A DNA stretch of 64,000 nt from Otatea glauca (taxonomy: Eukaryota; Streptophyta; Magnoliopsida; Poales; Poaceae). The stretch is from positions 48,252,743 to 48,316,742 of the forward strand of contig CM070723.1 in NCBI GenBank assembly GCA_036346275.1. The letters run 5' to 3'. Both the position numbers and the translations under genes were made by a program. Below are positions 11,221 to 23,019 of this stretch, piece after piece (position 1 is the stretch's first letter; each line of letters opens with the position of its first letter). Below the pieces are notes generated by a model. The model did not search any database, was not told the DNA's origin, and saw only the letters and a list, made by a program, of their open reading frames with translations.

Positions 11221-12636
11221 AACGGATTTGCAATCTCGTTCCGCTCTAAATACGAGATTCCGCTCTAAATATATATGACTGAAGAGTGAAATCCACCATT
11301 TCAAACAAATTTTAGATGAAAAGTAAAAACAGAATTTGAATTTCGGTTTTTTTCGACGGTAGGACCGAGATCTCGGCCGAATTGGATGGTGCGAAATCCG
11401 GTCAAAACGACGTCGAAAAATTTTGAAATTTTTTTGGAGGTTCTTGACATATCAATGATGTTTCCATAAAAATTTCAGATAATGATCAAATCTAAGGAAT
11501 TTTTAAAAATTCAAACATTGGTACTGTCCTGATAAAATGCTGACCGACAGGTTTGAACCGAATGAAAAATGAAGCAACCACGTTAGAAAATTTTTAATTT
11601 TTTTTGCATGGTTATGATACATCACTAATGTTTTCATAAAATCTTCATATGATAATCAAGCTTCATAAAATTTTTAAAATTTGGAGATTCATAAAAAATG
11701 GTACAAACCACGTTTGAAAATTTTTGTGGATGTTCCTGATGTATCATTAATGTTTCTATAAAATTTCCATACGATGATCAAGCTTCAAGAAATACCAAAA
11801 ATTCTGACAGCGCTACATCCTGATAAAAGCCTGATGATCAATACATAGATTTTCTTTAATAATAAAAAAAGGTTTAAAATTATTGCAAATTTTGCAGAAG
11901 GGTTCTAAGGAAATGCTTAAGATCTCATAAAAATTTTGAATCATAATCACACTCCAGTGAATTTACAAAATTCTTACAAGTGCATTATACTATTTATGTT
12001 CTTTCTGTTTTTGATTTTTGAAATATAACAAATGAAGTTCAATGCATACATAGATTTGATTGAGCAAACAAAAAAATTTGATTTTTTTTTAAATTTTAGA
12101 GACTGGTACTGAGGCAATTTTTAATCCCTCATAAAAATTTTGGATCATGATCACACCCGAGAAAATTTATAAAATTCTGACAAGGTTATTGTCCCAATTA
12201 TGTTCATTCAGTTTTTGATTTTTTAAAGATAACAAATGAAGTTCAATTATTTTAAAACATTTTCTGTATGATCCTACAATTTTAGGATGGTACCATAAAT
12301 TTTTCACATTATGATAAAGCATGAATAATTTTATAAAAATCCGATAGTGCTTCTGTAGTTTTTAAAAAATGTCTTAAGAATTCAGTTTTTCAACAAATTT
12401 TCATAGAAGATGACTTTATTAAGGGTTATTGGACCAAATCCGGCAAAAAGAGAGAGTCAAAAACCAGTTTGAAATCTCAAGATTTCGGCGGTATATGGCG
12501 AGATCTCGTCAAGATATAGCGAGATCACTGTAGAAGTTCAAATTTTTTGAATTTTTTCACTCCGTCTGGTATTTCAAAACTCGTCCACCTCCGGTAAGCG
12601 AGATCTCGCGAGAAACCGGCGAGATTTCTAACCCTG
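11221..12636. mobile_element. non-autonomous hAT-like element, copy 1
   Basis: The reverse complement of the right end reads CAGGGTTAGAAATCTCGCCG, a hAT-like terminus. The left end (AACGGATTTGCAATCTCG) is a decayed version. The flanks GTTGCAGT (11213-11220) and GTTGCAAT (12637-12644) agree at 7 of 8 bases, giving the 8-bp duplication of hAT transposons. The interior has no coding capacity. It is built from diverged units of roughly 130-170 bp containing the theme CAT(C)ACTAATGTTTTCATAAAA. A second copy in opposite orientation lies at 41140-42444, and a short piece at about 29147-29262. Confidence 0.65.
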
Positions 12637-12959
12637 GTTGCAATACATCCTCCACGTATAGTTTAGCGATATCTGCTTTTTTACTATGAGAGTGGCCATT
12701 GGGCAAGAAAATGCTGCATACAGATAGGATTATAGGAAGGAAGAATTAACCAGTGCAAAAGAATTCTGCCAATGTAACTATTTATGATATCATGACATCT
12801 TGGTATGATAATTTACATAGTGTCTTTTCAGCATGTCAATCTACCGATTGGTAGACTGTCACATGGTTAGTATTGATGTGTGTGTTCATACATCCCTTTT
12901 TTCATCTTACAACATTGCACTTCATTCCTCCGTTCTGATGGGAATAGGTCGTATGCTTT

Positions 12960-14370
12960 TATTTTTGGTGCTGACACAATAAATTTAAAGTTTACTTCGG
13001 GAAAGACCGTGTGATTGAAGAATGTGCTTCATGCCCCCGCAATATAAGAAGCTTGTCAACACCTCCCTTCTACAAGTTGATCTTCGAGTCGAATAAAGTA
13101 GGCTTATCAAAATGTAGACACTTTATTGGAAAAAGCTACGACTGCATATGTTTGTTCCGCTTTTCCCTTTTTGATTTTTTTAATAAGGGTATAAATCATG
13201 TTTATGACTACCAAGGGTGGTGAGGTCATTGTATGGCACTCACATTCGTGTCATATAAATTTTAGTTGTATGCCTCAGCTTTTCAGTTTAAATTTAATTC
13301 CAAACTTTTCAATAGTTAAAGGTTCCAAATGCCAAATTTTTTTTGTGTAAACAAAGCAACCCTCGAAAACCTCATAAGGCTACAGGGGAAAGAAATTCGG
13401 CAACATTGGAACTCCCACATTCAAATTTGTGTGAGATGAATGGTATATCGACGAAAGAAGGGAAAATATATTTTATGACTTTAATTGATGATACCACTAG
13501 ATACTATTATGTGTATTTATTAAAAACAAAAGATGAGGCATTAATTAAACTACTTTAAAAATTAAAAATATGAAGTTGAGAACCAACTAGTTAGAAAGTT
13601 TAAAAGAGTTAGGCATGATTGTTGTGGAGAGTATTTTTCTAACGAGCTCTTTGAATTCTTCGTCGACACATGGAATTTATCCTGAAAGAACACCTTCCTA
13701 TTCATCCTAATCGAATGGAGTTGTCGAAAGAAAGAACCGCATCTTGACTAACTTGGCTAATGCCATGTTAGATATTGCAGGTATGTCTAAAGCATATGGT
13801 GGGACAGACTGTGTTGACCGCGTGTGATGCCCGGAATATAGGGCTTGTTTGGTTTGATTTCAATGGTTACCAATGCTTGCCTTACCAAAATTTGGTAGCG
13901 TAAGATTCCCTTCTCTCTTGGTCCTCTAGTTCATTTTCTTGTCAATCTTTGGCCAAAATATTGGTAGCCAATTTGGTGATCAAATTTTGGTAATGTCAAA
14001 TTTTGATAAGGTTTAGTTTGACAAATTTATCATCAAACCAAACAAGCCCATAGTCCCTACAAAAATAGTGAGGTGACTACGTACAAAGGTTGAACAGGGA
14101 GAAAACAACTAGTCTAGTATTTGAACTATATCTATCCAGGATATGCACATTATAGCATAACCTATAAGGTTCTCTAATAGTTAAATTTATAATATCTGAC
14201 ATGTCAAGTAATATGATAATGCAATATCAGGATACTACTTTCTTAAATAATGAAAGTACATTTGCAAAAAATATAGCAAACGTTTCTTCTGCCTATTTGT
14301 CTAGGAAGTGAACAGTGGCAATCCAACAACTGACAGTTCTTTCTATGCAGTAAGCTTCTTGTTTGTGTTA
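12960..14370 (+). pseudogene. old Ty1-Copia polyprotein relic (protease to integrase linker)
   Basis: Frames with stops and shifts read TINLKFTSGKTV (about 12980), then KLIFESNKVGLSK and FRFSLFD, which is the segment after the Copia protease. A GAG-pre-integrase piece follows (WHSHSCHINF ... LNLIPNFSIVKGSKCQ, about 13240-13340). Integrase follows (CKQSNPRKPHK, LCEMNGISTKEGKIYFMTLI, about 13343-13560), then NLANAMLDIAGMSKA near 13760. After a MITE at 13841-14049 the polyprotein resumes with LIVKF-ISDMSSN and QDTTFLNNES (about 14180-14260). Several stops and frameshifts make it inactive. No LTRs were identified. It is the oldest layer of this nest, because both the MITE and the next Copia interrupt it. 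Confidence 0.75.
13841..14049. mobile_element. MITE with GGGCTTGTTTGGTT termini
   Basis: The ends GGGCTTGTTTGGTTTGAT and ATCAAACCAAACAAGCCC are perfect inverted repeats of 18 bp. ATA flanks both sides (13838-13840 and 14050-14052), a 3-bp target duplication compatible with a Tourist/Harbinger-like MITE. The coding frame of the Copia relic is interrupted exactly here and resumes after it. Confidence 0.85.
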
Positions 14371-14375
14371 GACAA

Positions 14376-14554
14376 TATCCTATATTTTCTTGTATAAATA
14401 TTACTATTATTCTAGATTGTCTTGTATAGAGATTGCTAGCATCCTGTATTGCCTTGTATAGCTACTGCTTTATATAGGCTTTTATTTTGAACCCTCATGT
14501 ACATATATATGTTCTGACTTATTGGCCTCATGATGAATACAAGTGATATTCATA
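14376..14554 (+). repeat. 5' LTR of Copia B
   Basis: It starts TGTTAGACAATATCCTATAT and contains repeated words TTGCCTTGTATAG. It runs to GATATTCATA and lacks the final ACA seen in the 3' copy, where the internal deletion begins. No primer-binding site follows. Confidence 0.85.
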
Positions 14555-14599
14555 TGACCTCTGATCCCATGAGTCTTCGTATGGCCTCTGATCCCATGA

Positions 14600-16291
14600 A
14601 TCTTCACCATCGATGCCTCCTCTAGATGTTTTTCCTGATATTGTTCCTTCTTATCCTCTATACTACACTCGTCGTCCGCGAGTTGAGGATTCCTCTGATG
14701 TGCAATCTTCTCCTGATGTGTCATCTTCTCCTGTTGAGCCACCTTCTTCAGTACCTCCTCCTTGATATGCTATTCGCGATCGCTAGTCTATTCGGCTTCT
14801 TGAGTGCCTTGGCTTTACTGGCGTAGCTCTTGCTAAGTCGACTTCTTACTGTGATGATGTCATTCATCAGGAATGGCAGCATGTGATGGCAGATGAGCAT
14901 ATTACCCTTGTGCTCCTTCCTCCACGTATCTGTTACATTAGTTGCAAGTAGGTCTATAAAGTTAAGACTCGCTCTAATGGTTCTTTTGAGCGCTACAAGG
15001 CTCGTCTCGTGGCACATAGTTTTTAGCAGGATATGGTTATGATTATGATGAGATTTTTGGTCATGTGGCTCACATGACCATTGTTCGCACTTTTCTTGAT
15101 GTGACCTCTGTTTGTGAGCGGTCCATCTCTCAGTTTGATGTCAACAATGCATTTTCTTAATAGTGAGCTATGTGAGGAGGTCTATATGTAGCCACTACCA
15201 GGGTATTCTGTTTCTGAGGGTATGGTTTTTCGGCTTCGCTGATCTCTTTATATGTTTAAGCAAACCCCTTGTAGCTAGTTTGAGCGTTTTTCTTATGTGG
15301 TCAATACGACTAGCTTTTTCTATTAGTGCTCATGATCATGTGCTTTTTGTTCACACTTCGTCTCGTGATCGGACTCTTCTTCTTCTATATATTGATGACT
15401 TGATCATCACTGGAGATGATTCTCAATATATTGCCTTTATGAAGGTATGTAGCAGTGAGAGTAGTTTTTAATGTCTGATTTAGGTCTCTTTTGCTACTTT
15501 CTTGGGATTGAGGTTTTTTTACACATGAGAGCTTCTTGCTATCCTATGAGAAGTATATTCATAATCTTCTTAATCGTGCTTCTCTCGCTGATTAGCGCAC
15601 AACCTAGACTTACATGGAGCTCAATGTTCACCTTTGACCTATTGATGGTGAACCTCTTGAGGATCCTACTTGCTATCACCATCTTGTTGAGAGTCTTGTT
15701 TACCTTGGTATCACTCGTCTTGACATTCTTGTCCAGTGCATATCTTGAGTCCGTTCGTTTCTACTCCCATTCAGCTCCACTATAGTGATCTTCTTCGTGC
15801 TTTGTGATATCTTCGTGGAACTATCTCTTCTCGTCTTTTCATTCCATGCTCCAGTTCCTTACTGCTCTAGGCATACTCTGATGCTACCTAGGTTAGTGAT
15901 CACTCTGATTGTTGATCTCTTTCTGCTTAATGTATTTTTTTTGTGGTTTTCTCATTGCTTGGAAGATTAAGAAGCATACAATAGTTTTTCGTTCGAGTGC
16001 TGAGACTGAGTTGCATGCTATGGCTTTTTGACAGCAGAAGTTACTTGGCTATAATGATTACTTTAGGACTTTGGTGTTTTTATTTCTATACTAACTCCTC
16101 TTTTATCTGATAGTACAGGTGCTATTAGCATTGCTCGAGACCTAGTGAAGCATAAGCTCACCAAGTATATTGGTGTTGATGCTTCCTGCATGCGGTCACA
16201 AGTTTAGGGTCAAGTAGTGGCTCTTCAATATGTGCTTTCAGAGTTTCAGTTGGCAGATTTCTACATGAAGACACAGACTAGAACTCAACAC
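14600..16291 (+). pseudogene. Copia B reverse transcriptase and RNase H relic
   Basis: Stretches in shifting frames match Copia RVT_2 and RNase H. They include VYKVKTRSNGSFERYKARLV (about 14950), LYIDDLIITGDDSQYIAFM (about 15390, the YVDD box as YIDD), and SDLG-F-YFLGIEV (about 15475). RNase H follows with SAETELHAMA and ISIARDPVKHELTKYI-like words in other frames (about 15990-16180). A proline-rich linker (about 14620-14760) precedes the domain. Many stops and shifts are present. The last codons are cut at 16291 by insertion of element C and continue at 22964-23000 (FISSNLMLLIYHEF-like). Confidence 0.85.
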
Positions 16292-16518
16292 TGTTAAGGA
16301 ACCTCGCTATCGAATAGTCCGGGGTTCCCGAACAGATCTGAAGTGGAAAACAGAAAGAGAGAGAGACACGTGTTTAGGGAGAGCGAAAGCGGAAATTCTT
16401 TATTGCTAATGAATTCTAGTACATGGGGGGGACCCCCCTCCTCCTTTTATAGCGCTCTCTAGGGTTTTGGCTAAGGGACCACATGGGCCTTCCAAAGGGC
16501 TATTAGGGTTTCTTAACA
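16292..16518 (-). repeat. 3' LTR of Copia C
   Basis: In the coding orientation it starts TGTTAAGAAACCCTAATAGC and ends GAGGTTCCTTAACA. It holds a TATA-like box (16443-16451, minus) and an AATAAA motif (revcomp TTTATT near 16400). It is preceded on the minus strand by the purine tract at 16519-16535. Confidence 0.93.
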
Positions 16519-16762
16519 CTCCCCCTTGGGCCCTTTGTCGCGAGATGCATATGCCTCAAAAACTCCAGAAAAACCCAGTGGGAAAAATACTTGGAGAAAG
16601 AGTACATAGCATACGCTTACTATGTTGCACGAATTGCCTCGTTAAAACCTTACGCAAGAAAACTTCAGGAAAAACTTGCTAAGGAAAAAGAGTACAATTC
16701 TCCCAACTTCAATTGCTAATCTTCGAGATTTATGTTGGGTATTCATAATTCATATTCAGGAT

Positions 16763-19700
16763 TCATGCGGGAGTATGTGACATATCTCCCCCTGAAATCT
16801 GCACTTCTCTAAGTCTCATCATCCCAATTCCTTTCACGCACCTTTCAAAGGTAGATGCTGGGAGTGATTTAGTGAACAAATCTGCAAGATTTTCACATGA
16901 CTTAGTATGCAATATCTTAATCTCGTTCATCTTATGCAATTCATGAGCATAGAAGAACTTGGGGTTGATATGCTTCGTGAGATTGCTCTTCACATAACCC
17001 ATCTGTGCTTGGGTAACACAAGTCGCATTATCTTCATAGATTATCGTGGGAGTTTGCTCAATGTTCAAACCACATGACTTCTGGATGTGGTGAACCATTC
17101 TTCTGAGCCATGCACATTCACGTGATGCTTCATACAAAGCGATGATTTCTGAGTGGTTTGTCGACGCCGAGACAAGAGTCCGCTAGACGACTTTCAAGAA
17201 ATTGCTGTTCCTCCACATAGGAAAACATAGCCGGTTTGGGACTTGCCAAGATCTGGTCCGATAAATACCCAAAGATCGCATAGCCAACCAAATTCAATTC
17301 ATTATTTCTTCTAAAGAATGACCAAGGTCTTTGCTTCCTTGGAGGTAACGGAAGATGTCCTTGATCCCTTTCCAATGCCTTTTGGTGGGTTACGATCAGC
17401 ATCGAGCTAGCAAATTTCACAACGCAATGTCCGGTCTAGTGTTATTCGCAAGGTACATGAGCGCTCCAATTGCACTCAGATATGGGAATTCTGCTCCCGT
17501 GACTTCCTCCCTCTTCTCTAGGTGCAGATGGGTCTAGGTCTGCTTGGAGTGACCTTCCGACCATTGGAGTCTTCGCAGGATATGCTTTTCAAATCCAAAC
17601 CTTTCCAACACTTTCGTGTGTAGGTTGATTGATGTACCAAGATTCCTCCTTGGACATGTTCAAGCCGCAAGCCTAAACAAAACTTGGTTTTACCCAAATC
17701 TTTCATTTCAAACTCGGACTTCAAGTATGAGCATGCCTCTTCAATTTCTTCATCCGTCCCAATGATGTTCAAGTCATCTACATAGACGGAGATTATACTG
17801 AGAATCCATTCGGGATCGCCAGATAAACACACATGGACAATCTTATTTGCTTGTGTAGCCTTTCTTGCAGAGAAAGTCACTCAAGCGATTGTACCACATT
17901 CTTCTGATCGCTTCAAATTTATACAAGTGATTTCTCCAATTTCACACTGCATGTGTTTCTATTTGCTCCATCTTGGTTGGGATAGGAATTCCTTAGGTAC
18001 TTTCATGTATATCTCCGAATCCAAGTTTCCATACTGAGTATCTTTGTGACAACATCCATTAGCTTCATTCTCAACTTCAAGTTGACTGCCATTGAGATCA
18101 AATATCTAAAGGTAATTCCTCCCATGACCGGAGAATAGGTTTCTTCATAATCAACTCCGGACGTTGAGTGAAACCTTGAGCTACAAGCCTTGCTTTGTAC
18201 CTTACAACCGTTGTTTTCATTTCTCTTCCGAACAAAGACCCATTTGTGACCTACGGGTTTATATGGAGAGGTGTGCGGCATACGGCTCAAACACCTCTCT
18301 CTTGTTCAGAGAGATTAACTCTGCAGTGATTGCCTTTTTCCATTCTTCCCAATCTAGCCTTTTCTTGCACTCTGCGAGAGATGCAGGCTCGGGATCATGA
18401 TCAATGATCGAGGCAATCTTCTTTGCGAAGTATGCATCAACGTTGGTCGTTGCTCTATTCAGGATTCTCTGTTATTACAAAGTTTATGGCCATTTCTTCA
18501 TGGGTGCTTCATGCACTTCTACTTGCTCTTCACGCTATTCCCTATCGCAGAGCAAGTTCCTTTAGCTTTCATCGCCTATGTGTGCGCACACATTATTTCC
18601 TGGCTTCCTTGAGTGGAAGATTCAAGTCCGGAATTGCCTTTTCCATTGGCTTCTTTCGGTGCAGTCTCAACTGGCTCCCCTTCTTTCCTTGGGGCATTTT
18701 CATGATTGGTTGTGGTAAGTCCTCTCGCTTGATTTTCTCCAGACGTCTCCGGTACTTTGGGTTTGAGGACCCGATTACTGCTCTTTTTCTTTGAGGCCTC
18801 TGAGCAGGTTGAGGATACCTTCTATTTTCTTTGGTATTTCCACCCTCTCGGTGCATTCCTTGCGGGTACATGCGACTTAACCACGCTCTTGAGATCACAA
18901 AATGATCAGCAGTTCATTTGCTAAATTCGCAAATCAATTATCTTCTCGACTTCTTGATTTGCTTCATTAGTTCGGGGTCATGTGCGGGATCCTAGTGGAA
19001 TGCCATATGATTTCCGGCATTTTTCATCCAAAGGTTGATTTCTCCCTAATGACGGAAACGATCCTCGTCAAAGATGCAATCACCGATCGGTCAGATGCAA
19101 GTCTCCAATCATGGGTTCCAAATACCGATTATGGATGCACTCTCATAACCAACGATATCCCGGACTTACGGAGAGGGCCCATTGTAGTCACGAGGGGTGG
19201 TATAGGTACATATACCATACACCCAAATTTTCTAAGATGGGAGATCTTGGGATGATCCCGTGCACAAGCCGCATAGGAGAATGGATGTTGTAGGCCGACG
19301 GTCCAAATTGATAAGAGCTGCTGCGTGCAGATCGCGTGTCCCCAACAAGTGTTGGGCAAGTTACAACTCGCAAAAGCGGTCCGGCAATGAACTTGATCCT
19401 CTTTATTAGTGCTTCGCTAGTCCGCTCGCGTATGAACGTGCGGTGCAGAGTGCTCAATCTGCTATCCTCTGTTTTTGTGCAATAATCATCAAATGCCTTT
19501 GAAGTAAATTCTCGGCATTGTCCATTCTAATGGACTTCACGCGATGATCGGAAAGCATTCTTAATTCTTATGATCTGCGAGATCGACTTTGCAAAAGCAT
19601 GGTTTCTTGTTGACAACAAGCATACATGCGACCATTTCGAGGAAGCATCGATGAGCACCATAAAGTATCGAAACGGCCTCGACAGGGCTGAATCGGACCG

Positions 19701-20346
19701 CAAATATCCCCTGGATGCGTTCCAGAATGCAGGATTTCACTTTGCACTTTCATGACAGAGGGTCTAGTTATTAATTTTCGGTGGCACATGCAGGGCACAC
19801 AAAATCTTCATGATTCGAAATTTTTTTAACATTAATGCCATGACCTTGTGAGTTGTTTACTATATTTCTCATCATTCTAAGACCAGGATGACCTAATCTA
19901 CCATGCCATAAAGAAAATAACTCAGAGCTTCTAAAAACAGTCTTCAAGGAAGTATACACTTCGGGTGCATGAATATTCGTGTAGTACAACCCAGATTCAT
20001 ATGAGGGACATTTTTCTAATACCATTTTTCCACATACCGCGTGCTTCACAATGCACAAGTATTCTTTGCCATTTTCTTCATTGGTTTCTACGTGAAAACC
20101 ATTGGCGCGGATGTCTTTAAAGCTTAAGAGAGTACGTGTTGATTCAGGGTACAAAAGGGCTTCTTCAATTACCAAAGTTGTACCCATAGGCAATATAATA
20201 GTGGCTCTTCCTGAGCCGATTACATATGAGTCGCTTCCTGCGATCGTAGTAATCTTTCCAGCGTTCTTCGTGATCGACTGGAAATACTTAGACTCTCTTA
20301 AGATGGTATTTGTTGTGCCACTATCAACAATGCATATCTCTTCCAT
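16763..20346 (-). pseudogene. Copia C polyprotein (protease, integrase, RT, RNase H), frameshifted
   Basis: From the 5' side, 20346-19771 is an open stretch with the protease motif IVDSGTTNTIL and, further on, the GAG-pre word LWHGRLGHPGLRMMR and a C-x2-C (VCPACATEN) that starts integrase. Integrase fragments follow in several frames to about 19100. Reverse transcriptase appears at 18290-18003 (VGHKWVFVRKRNENN, SGVDYEETYSPV) and at 17880-17518 (SVYVDDLNIIGTDEEIEEA, then MKDLGKTKFCLGL). RNase H is at 17137-16763 (MYEASRECAWLRRMVHHIQ, YEDNATCV, KHINPKFFYAHELH, NLADLFTKSLP). At least five frame changes separate these pieces. The catalytic YVDD and DSG words survive, but no complete polyprotein can be made. 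Confidence 0.9.
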
Positions 20347-20556
20347 TTGGGCGCTACACGATTTCTAGATAAAAGAAATATAATTCTAATCAAACAGAGG
20401 CATAATGATTCAAATACTGCTTGTAAATGAGAGAATACTGGAATAAAGAATAAATTGCATTTATATTCATGAGAGAAGTATGCTCTTCTAGAGCTTACTA
20501 TTCATTATTCAAAGGGAAAAATGCTAACAACCATAATCTAAAAGCAAAAATGCGAT

Positions 20557-20739
20557 TCATGCATTTAAACGGCGAATGCATTGTTCGATCGTTCGCCGAC
20601 GCAGAGGTTTGGCGTCTGCGAGGACCCTAGACCAATCGCAAAGACGGAGCTTCTTGCCCCAAAGAACTATCTTCAGTTCCGATACCCAAGTGAGGTAGTT
20701 CTGACCGTGCGGGGCCAGTTCTTCAAACTCACGATTCAC
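20557..20739 (-). pseudogene. gag stub of Copia C
   Basis: Sixty codons start MNREFEELAPHGQNYLTWVS. The words FEELAPHGQNYLTWVSELK resemble the N-terminus of Copia gag proteins (FEALDxxGxNYLTWxxD). Only about 210 bp separate this stub from the protease frame, whereas gag normally spans about 300 residues and includes a zinc knuckle. Most of gag has therefore been deleted. Confidence 0.6.
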
Positions 20740-20984
20740 GATTCATGATTTCAAAATTCTGGTTTAGATTACTGCGTGTAATCTGATAGAAAATGGTTGC
20801 AAAAGGCATAAAATGCAGGAAAACAAATTCATATGCATTGCAATATCTTAAATAAAGCAACGGATTCAAAATTCATAAAGAATATTCATAAAACAGAGAA
20901 ATAAAGCAAGAAAAATTAAAAACAGAGCCAAATAAATCTTCTTGATTTTCTGGCAATTTTTTTCAAAAAAATCTGCAATTTTTC

Positions 20985-22640
20985 TCTCTTTTTTTTCTTC
21001 TTCTTTTTCTTTCCCTTTTCTTTCTTTTCTTTTTCTTTTCTTTCTTTTCCTTTCTCTTTTCCTACCGAACGGCTTAAATGGGCCTTGCTCGCCCATGCTC
21101 GCCTTGCGCTTAGGTTTCCCCTTCCACGCTGCGGCTCGCCTCCTCGCGCTTCGCGCGCTTCGCGCTTGCCTCGCGCTCGCGCGCCGTCCGTCCGCCTTCT
21201 CGCGCGCTCCTCGCGCGCTCCGCCTCGCCGTCCACCTTCTCCGTGAGGCGGTTTTCGCCGAGGCGTCGGGGGCCGGATGGCGATGGCGGCGGCATTGCCG
21301 CAACGGCGGCGCGGCGGCGCTGAGCCGAGGACGAGTGGCGGCGACGAGGCCGGAGGCCGATGGCGACGGGCGGCTGCGAGCCGAGGTCGGAGGCGCGGCG
21401 GCGCCGTTGCGTCGCCAAGCCGGCGGCGTGGCGTGGCGCCACGGTGCGGTCGGCCGAGCACTGGCGCGGCGAGGCGGAGGCCGGTGGTGGCTTGGCGGAG
21501 CGGAGGCCGGTGGTGGCACGGCGGAGCGGCCGTGCCGAGTGCCTCGAGCGACGCGGCAGGAAGCGAAGCCGGGTGGGGCGGATGCCTCGGACGCGGCGCG
21601 CCGCCGGGCGGGCCGGCGGAGCGAAGCGCTGCCGCGACGCAGACGGTGATTCAGCGCGAGGCCGGGAGGCAACGACGCGCCGAGGCGGGGCGGCGGCGGC
21701 GAGGCTGTGGAGTCGGCCGCGAGCCGGCCGACGGTGGTGAGAGCACGGCCGTCGGCTTGGCGTGGCGAGTCCGGAAGCGTCGCGGCCGAGGCGGCGACGT
21801 CGCGGCGCTCCCGACCGAGGGCGCGGCGGCCGGGCGTGGCGTCGGCACGACGGCCGGATGGCGCGCTGTGCGGGCGCTGCGGCGCGGCGGCGGCGGCGCG
21901 ATGGCGCGGTCGCCCGGCGGCGACGGCGATCGAGGCGGGCTTCGTCGGCGCGTCGGGTAGCCTTCTGCGCTTGCGCTGGGAGCCCGGCGACCGAGCGGCG
22001 GGCCGGGCGGGCGCGGCGGCGACCGAGGTGGCTTGAGCCGACGGCGGCGCACACGAGGGCGAGGGCGAGGCATGGGCGCGGGGTGGTGGCGAGGCGGCCG
22101 AGCCGACGGCGGCGCCACTCGGCGAGGCGGCGGCGACGCGCTACGAGCCGGGCAACTACGGTGGCGGCGAGGCGGCGCGACGTGGCGGCGGCGGCTTCAT
22201 GCCGCGGAGGCGGGCGCCGCGGCGGCGTCTCGACGGGGCTCGGCTTCGCTGCTTCACGCGGGTGCTCAAGGCCGAGGGGCGGCGCTGCTTCGGCGCGCCG
22301 GCAAGGGACGGGGCTTCGGGCGTTGCACAAGTGCCGCCGTTGTACGCACGGACGACCGCTACTTCCGCTTCGTGCGGCTTGGTCGGGGCGTCGAGCCGCT
22401 TCGACGGCGATGCGGCGGCGGTGCCGAAAGACCGCGGCGGCGGCTGCGAGGCAAGTGGAGATGGCACGCGCGAGGCCAATCCGCGGCGGTGGCAATCTGC
22501 GGGCTTCATGCAACGACACGCGGACCGAGACAGAGGCGCAGTGCTTCGTGCATGCGTTGTCAGGGTTTTTTTTTACGTAATGAGCAATGAATTCATGTAT
22601 CGTGGCCGTCGTTCGAGACGCCGTGCCACGTAGGATAGAT
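20985..22640. other. GC-rich block with purine-rich border in the leader of Copia C
   Basis: Between about 21070 and 22640 the base composition changes abruptly to very GC-rich (CGGCGG, GGCGAGGCGG repeats), while the rest of the element is near average. Its 3' border in element sense is an 80-bp A/G tract (about 20985-21065). Long open frames exist in several frames at once, including one of 524 codons on the minus strand starting at 22684. They are arginine-alanine-proline runs without recognisable domains, as expected from stop-poor GC-rich DNA. It may be captured host sequence or an expanded leader. I do not call a protein. Confidence 0.6.
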
Positions 22641-22736
22641 GCATGCATAGAAAAAGAACGATTAGATTCAAACGCTAATCCCACCTTTTCTCACCTTTTC
22701 AATCTGATCTCCGTAGAGCAATTCGTGCTGATAACG

Positions 22737-22963
22737 TGTTAAGGAACCTCGCTATCGAATAGTCCGGGGTTCCCGAACAGATCTGAAGTGGAGAACAGAA
22801 AGAGAGAGAGACACGTGTTTAGGGAGAGCGAAAGCGGAAATTCTTTATTGCTAATGAATTCTAGTACATGGGGGGGACCCCCCTCCTCCTTTTATAGCGC
22901 TCTCTAGGGTTTTGGCTAAGGGACCACATGGGCCTTCCAAAGGGCTATTAGGGTTTCTTAACA
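22737..22963 (-). repeat. 5' LTR of Copia C with TATA-type promoter
   Basis: It is identical to the 3' LTR except for one base. In transcription sense it holds CTATAAAAGGAGG (TATA at 22888-22896), a G/C palindrome GGGGGGTCCCCCCC just downstream, and an AATAAA motif. The leader with CGTTATCAGCACGAATTGC begins immediately after it. Confidence 0.93.
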
Positions 22964-23019
22964 AACACAACTTTATCTCTTCAAATTTAATGTTGTTGAT
23001 CTACCATGAGTTTGAGAGG

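Larger units (their letters stand above)
16292..22963 (-). mobile_element. young Copia element C, non-autonomous, nested in B
   Basis: Two 227-bp LTRs (16292-16518 and 22737-22963) differ at a single base (GTGGAAAAC versus GTGGAGAAC) and are flanked by AACAC on both sides (16287-16291 and 22964-22968). The coding strand is minus. Next to the 5' LTR is a leader with CGTTATCAGCACGAATTGC, a likely primer-binding region. A purine tract, AAGGGCCCAAGGGGGAG, directly precedes the 3' LTR. The order from the 5' LTR is a GC-rich leader, a 60-codon gag stub, protease/GAG-pre, integrase, reverse transcriptase and RNase H. pol is broken by frameshifts and gag is nearly gone, although the LTRs are almost identical. 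The element probably moved with proteins from another copy. Confidence 0.93.

Noticed and set aside
20866..22684. Large open frames (up to 524 codons) on both strands
   Set aside because: They occur in several frames at once in extremely GC-rich sequence, encode Arg/Ala/Pro runs and show no domain, so they look like a composition effect. Reported as a composition anomaly, not as a gene.
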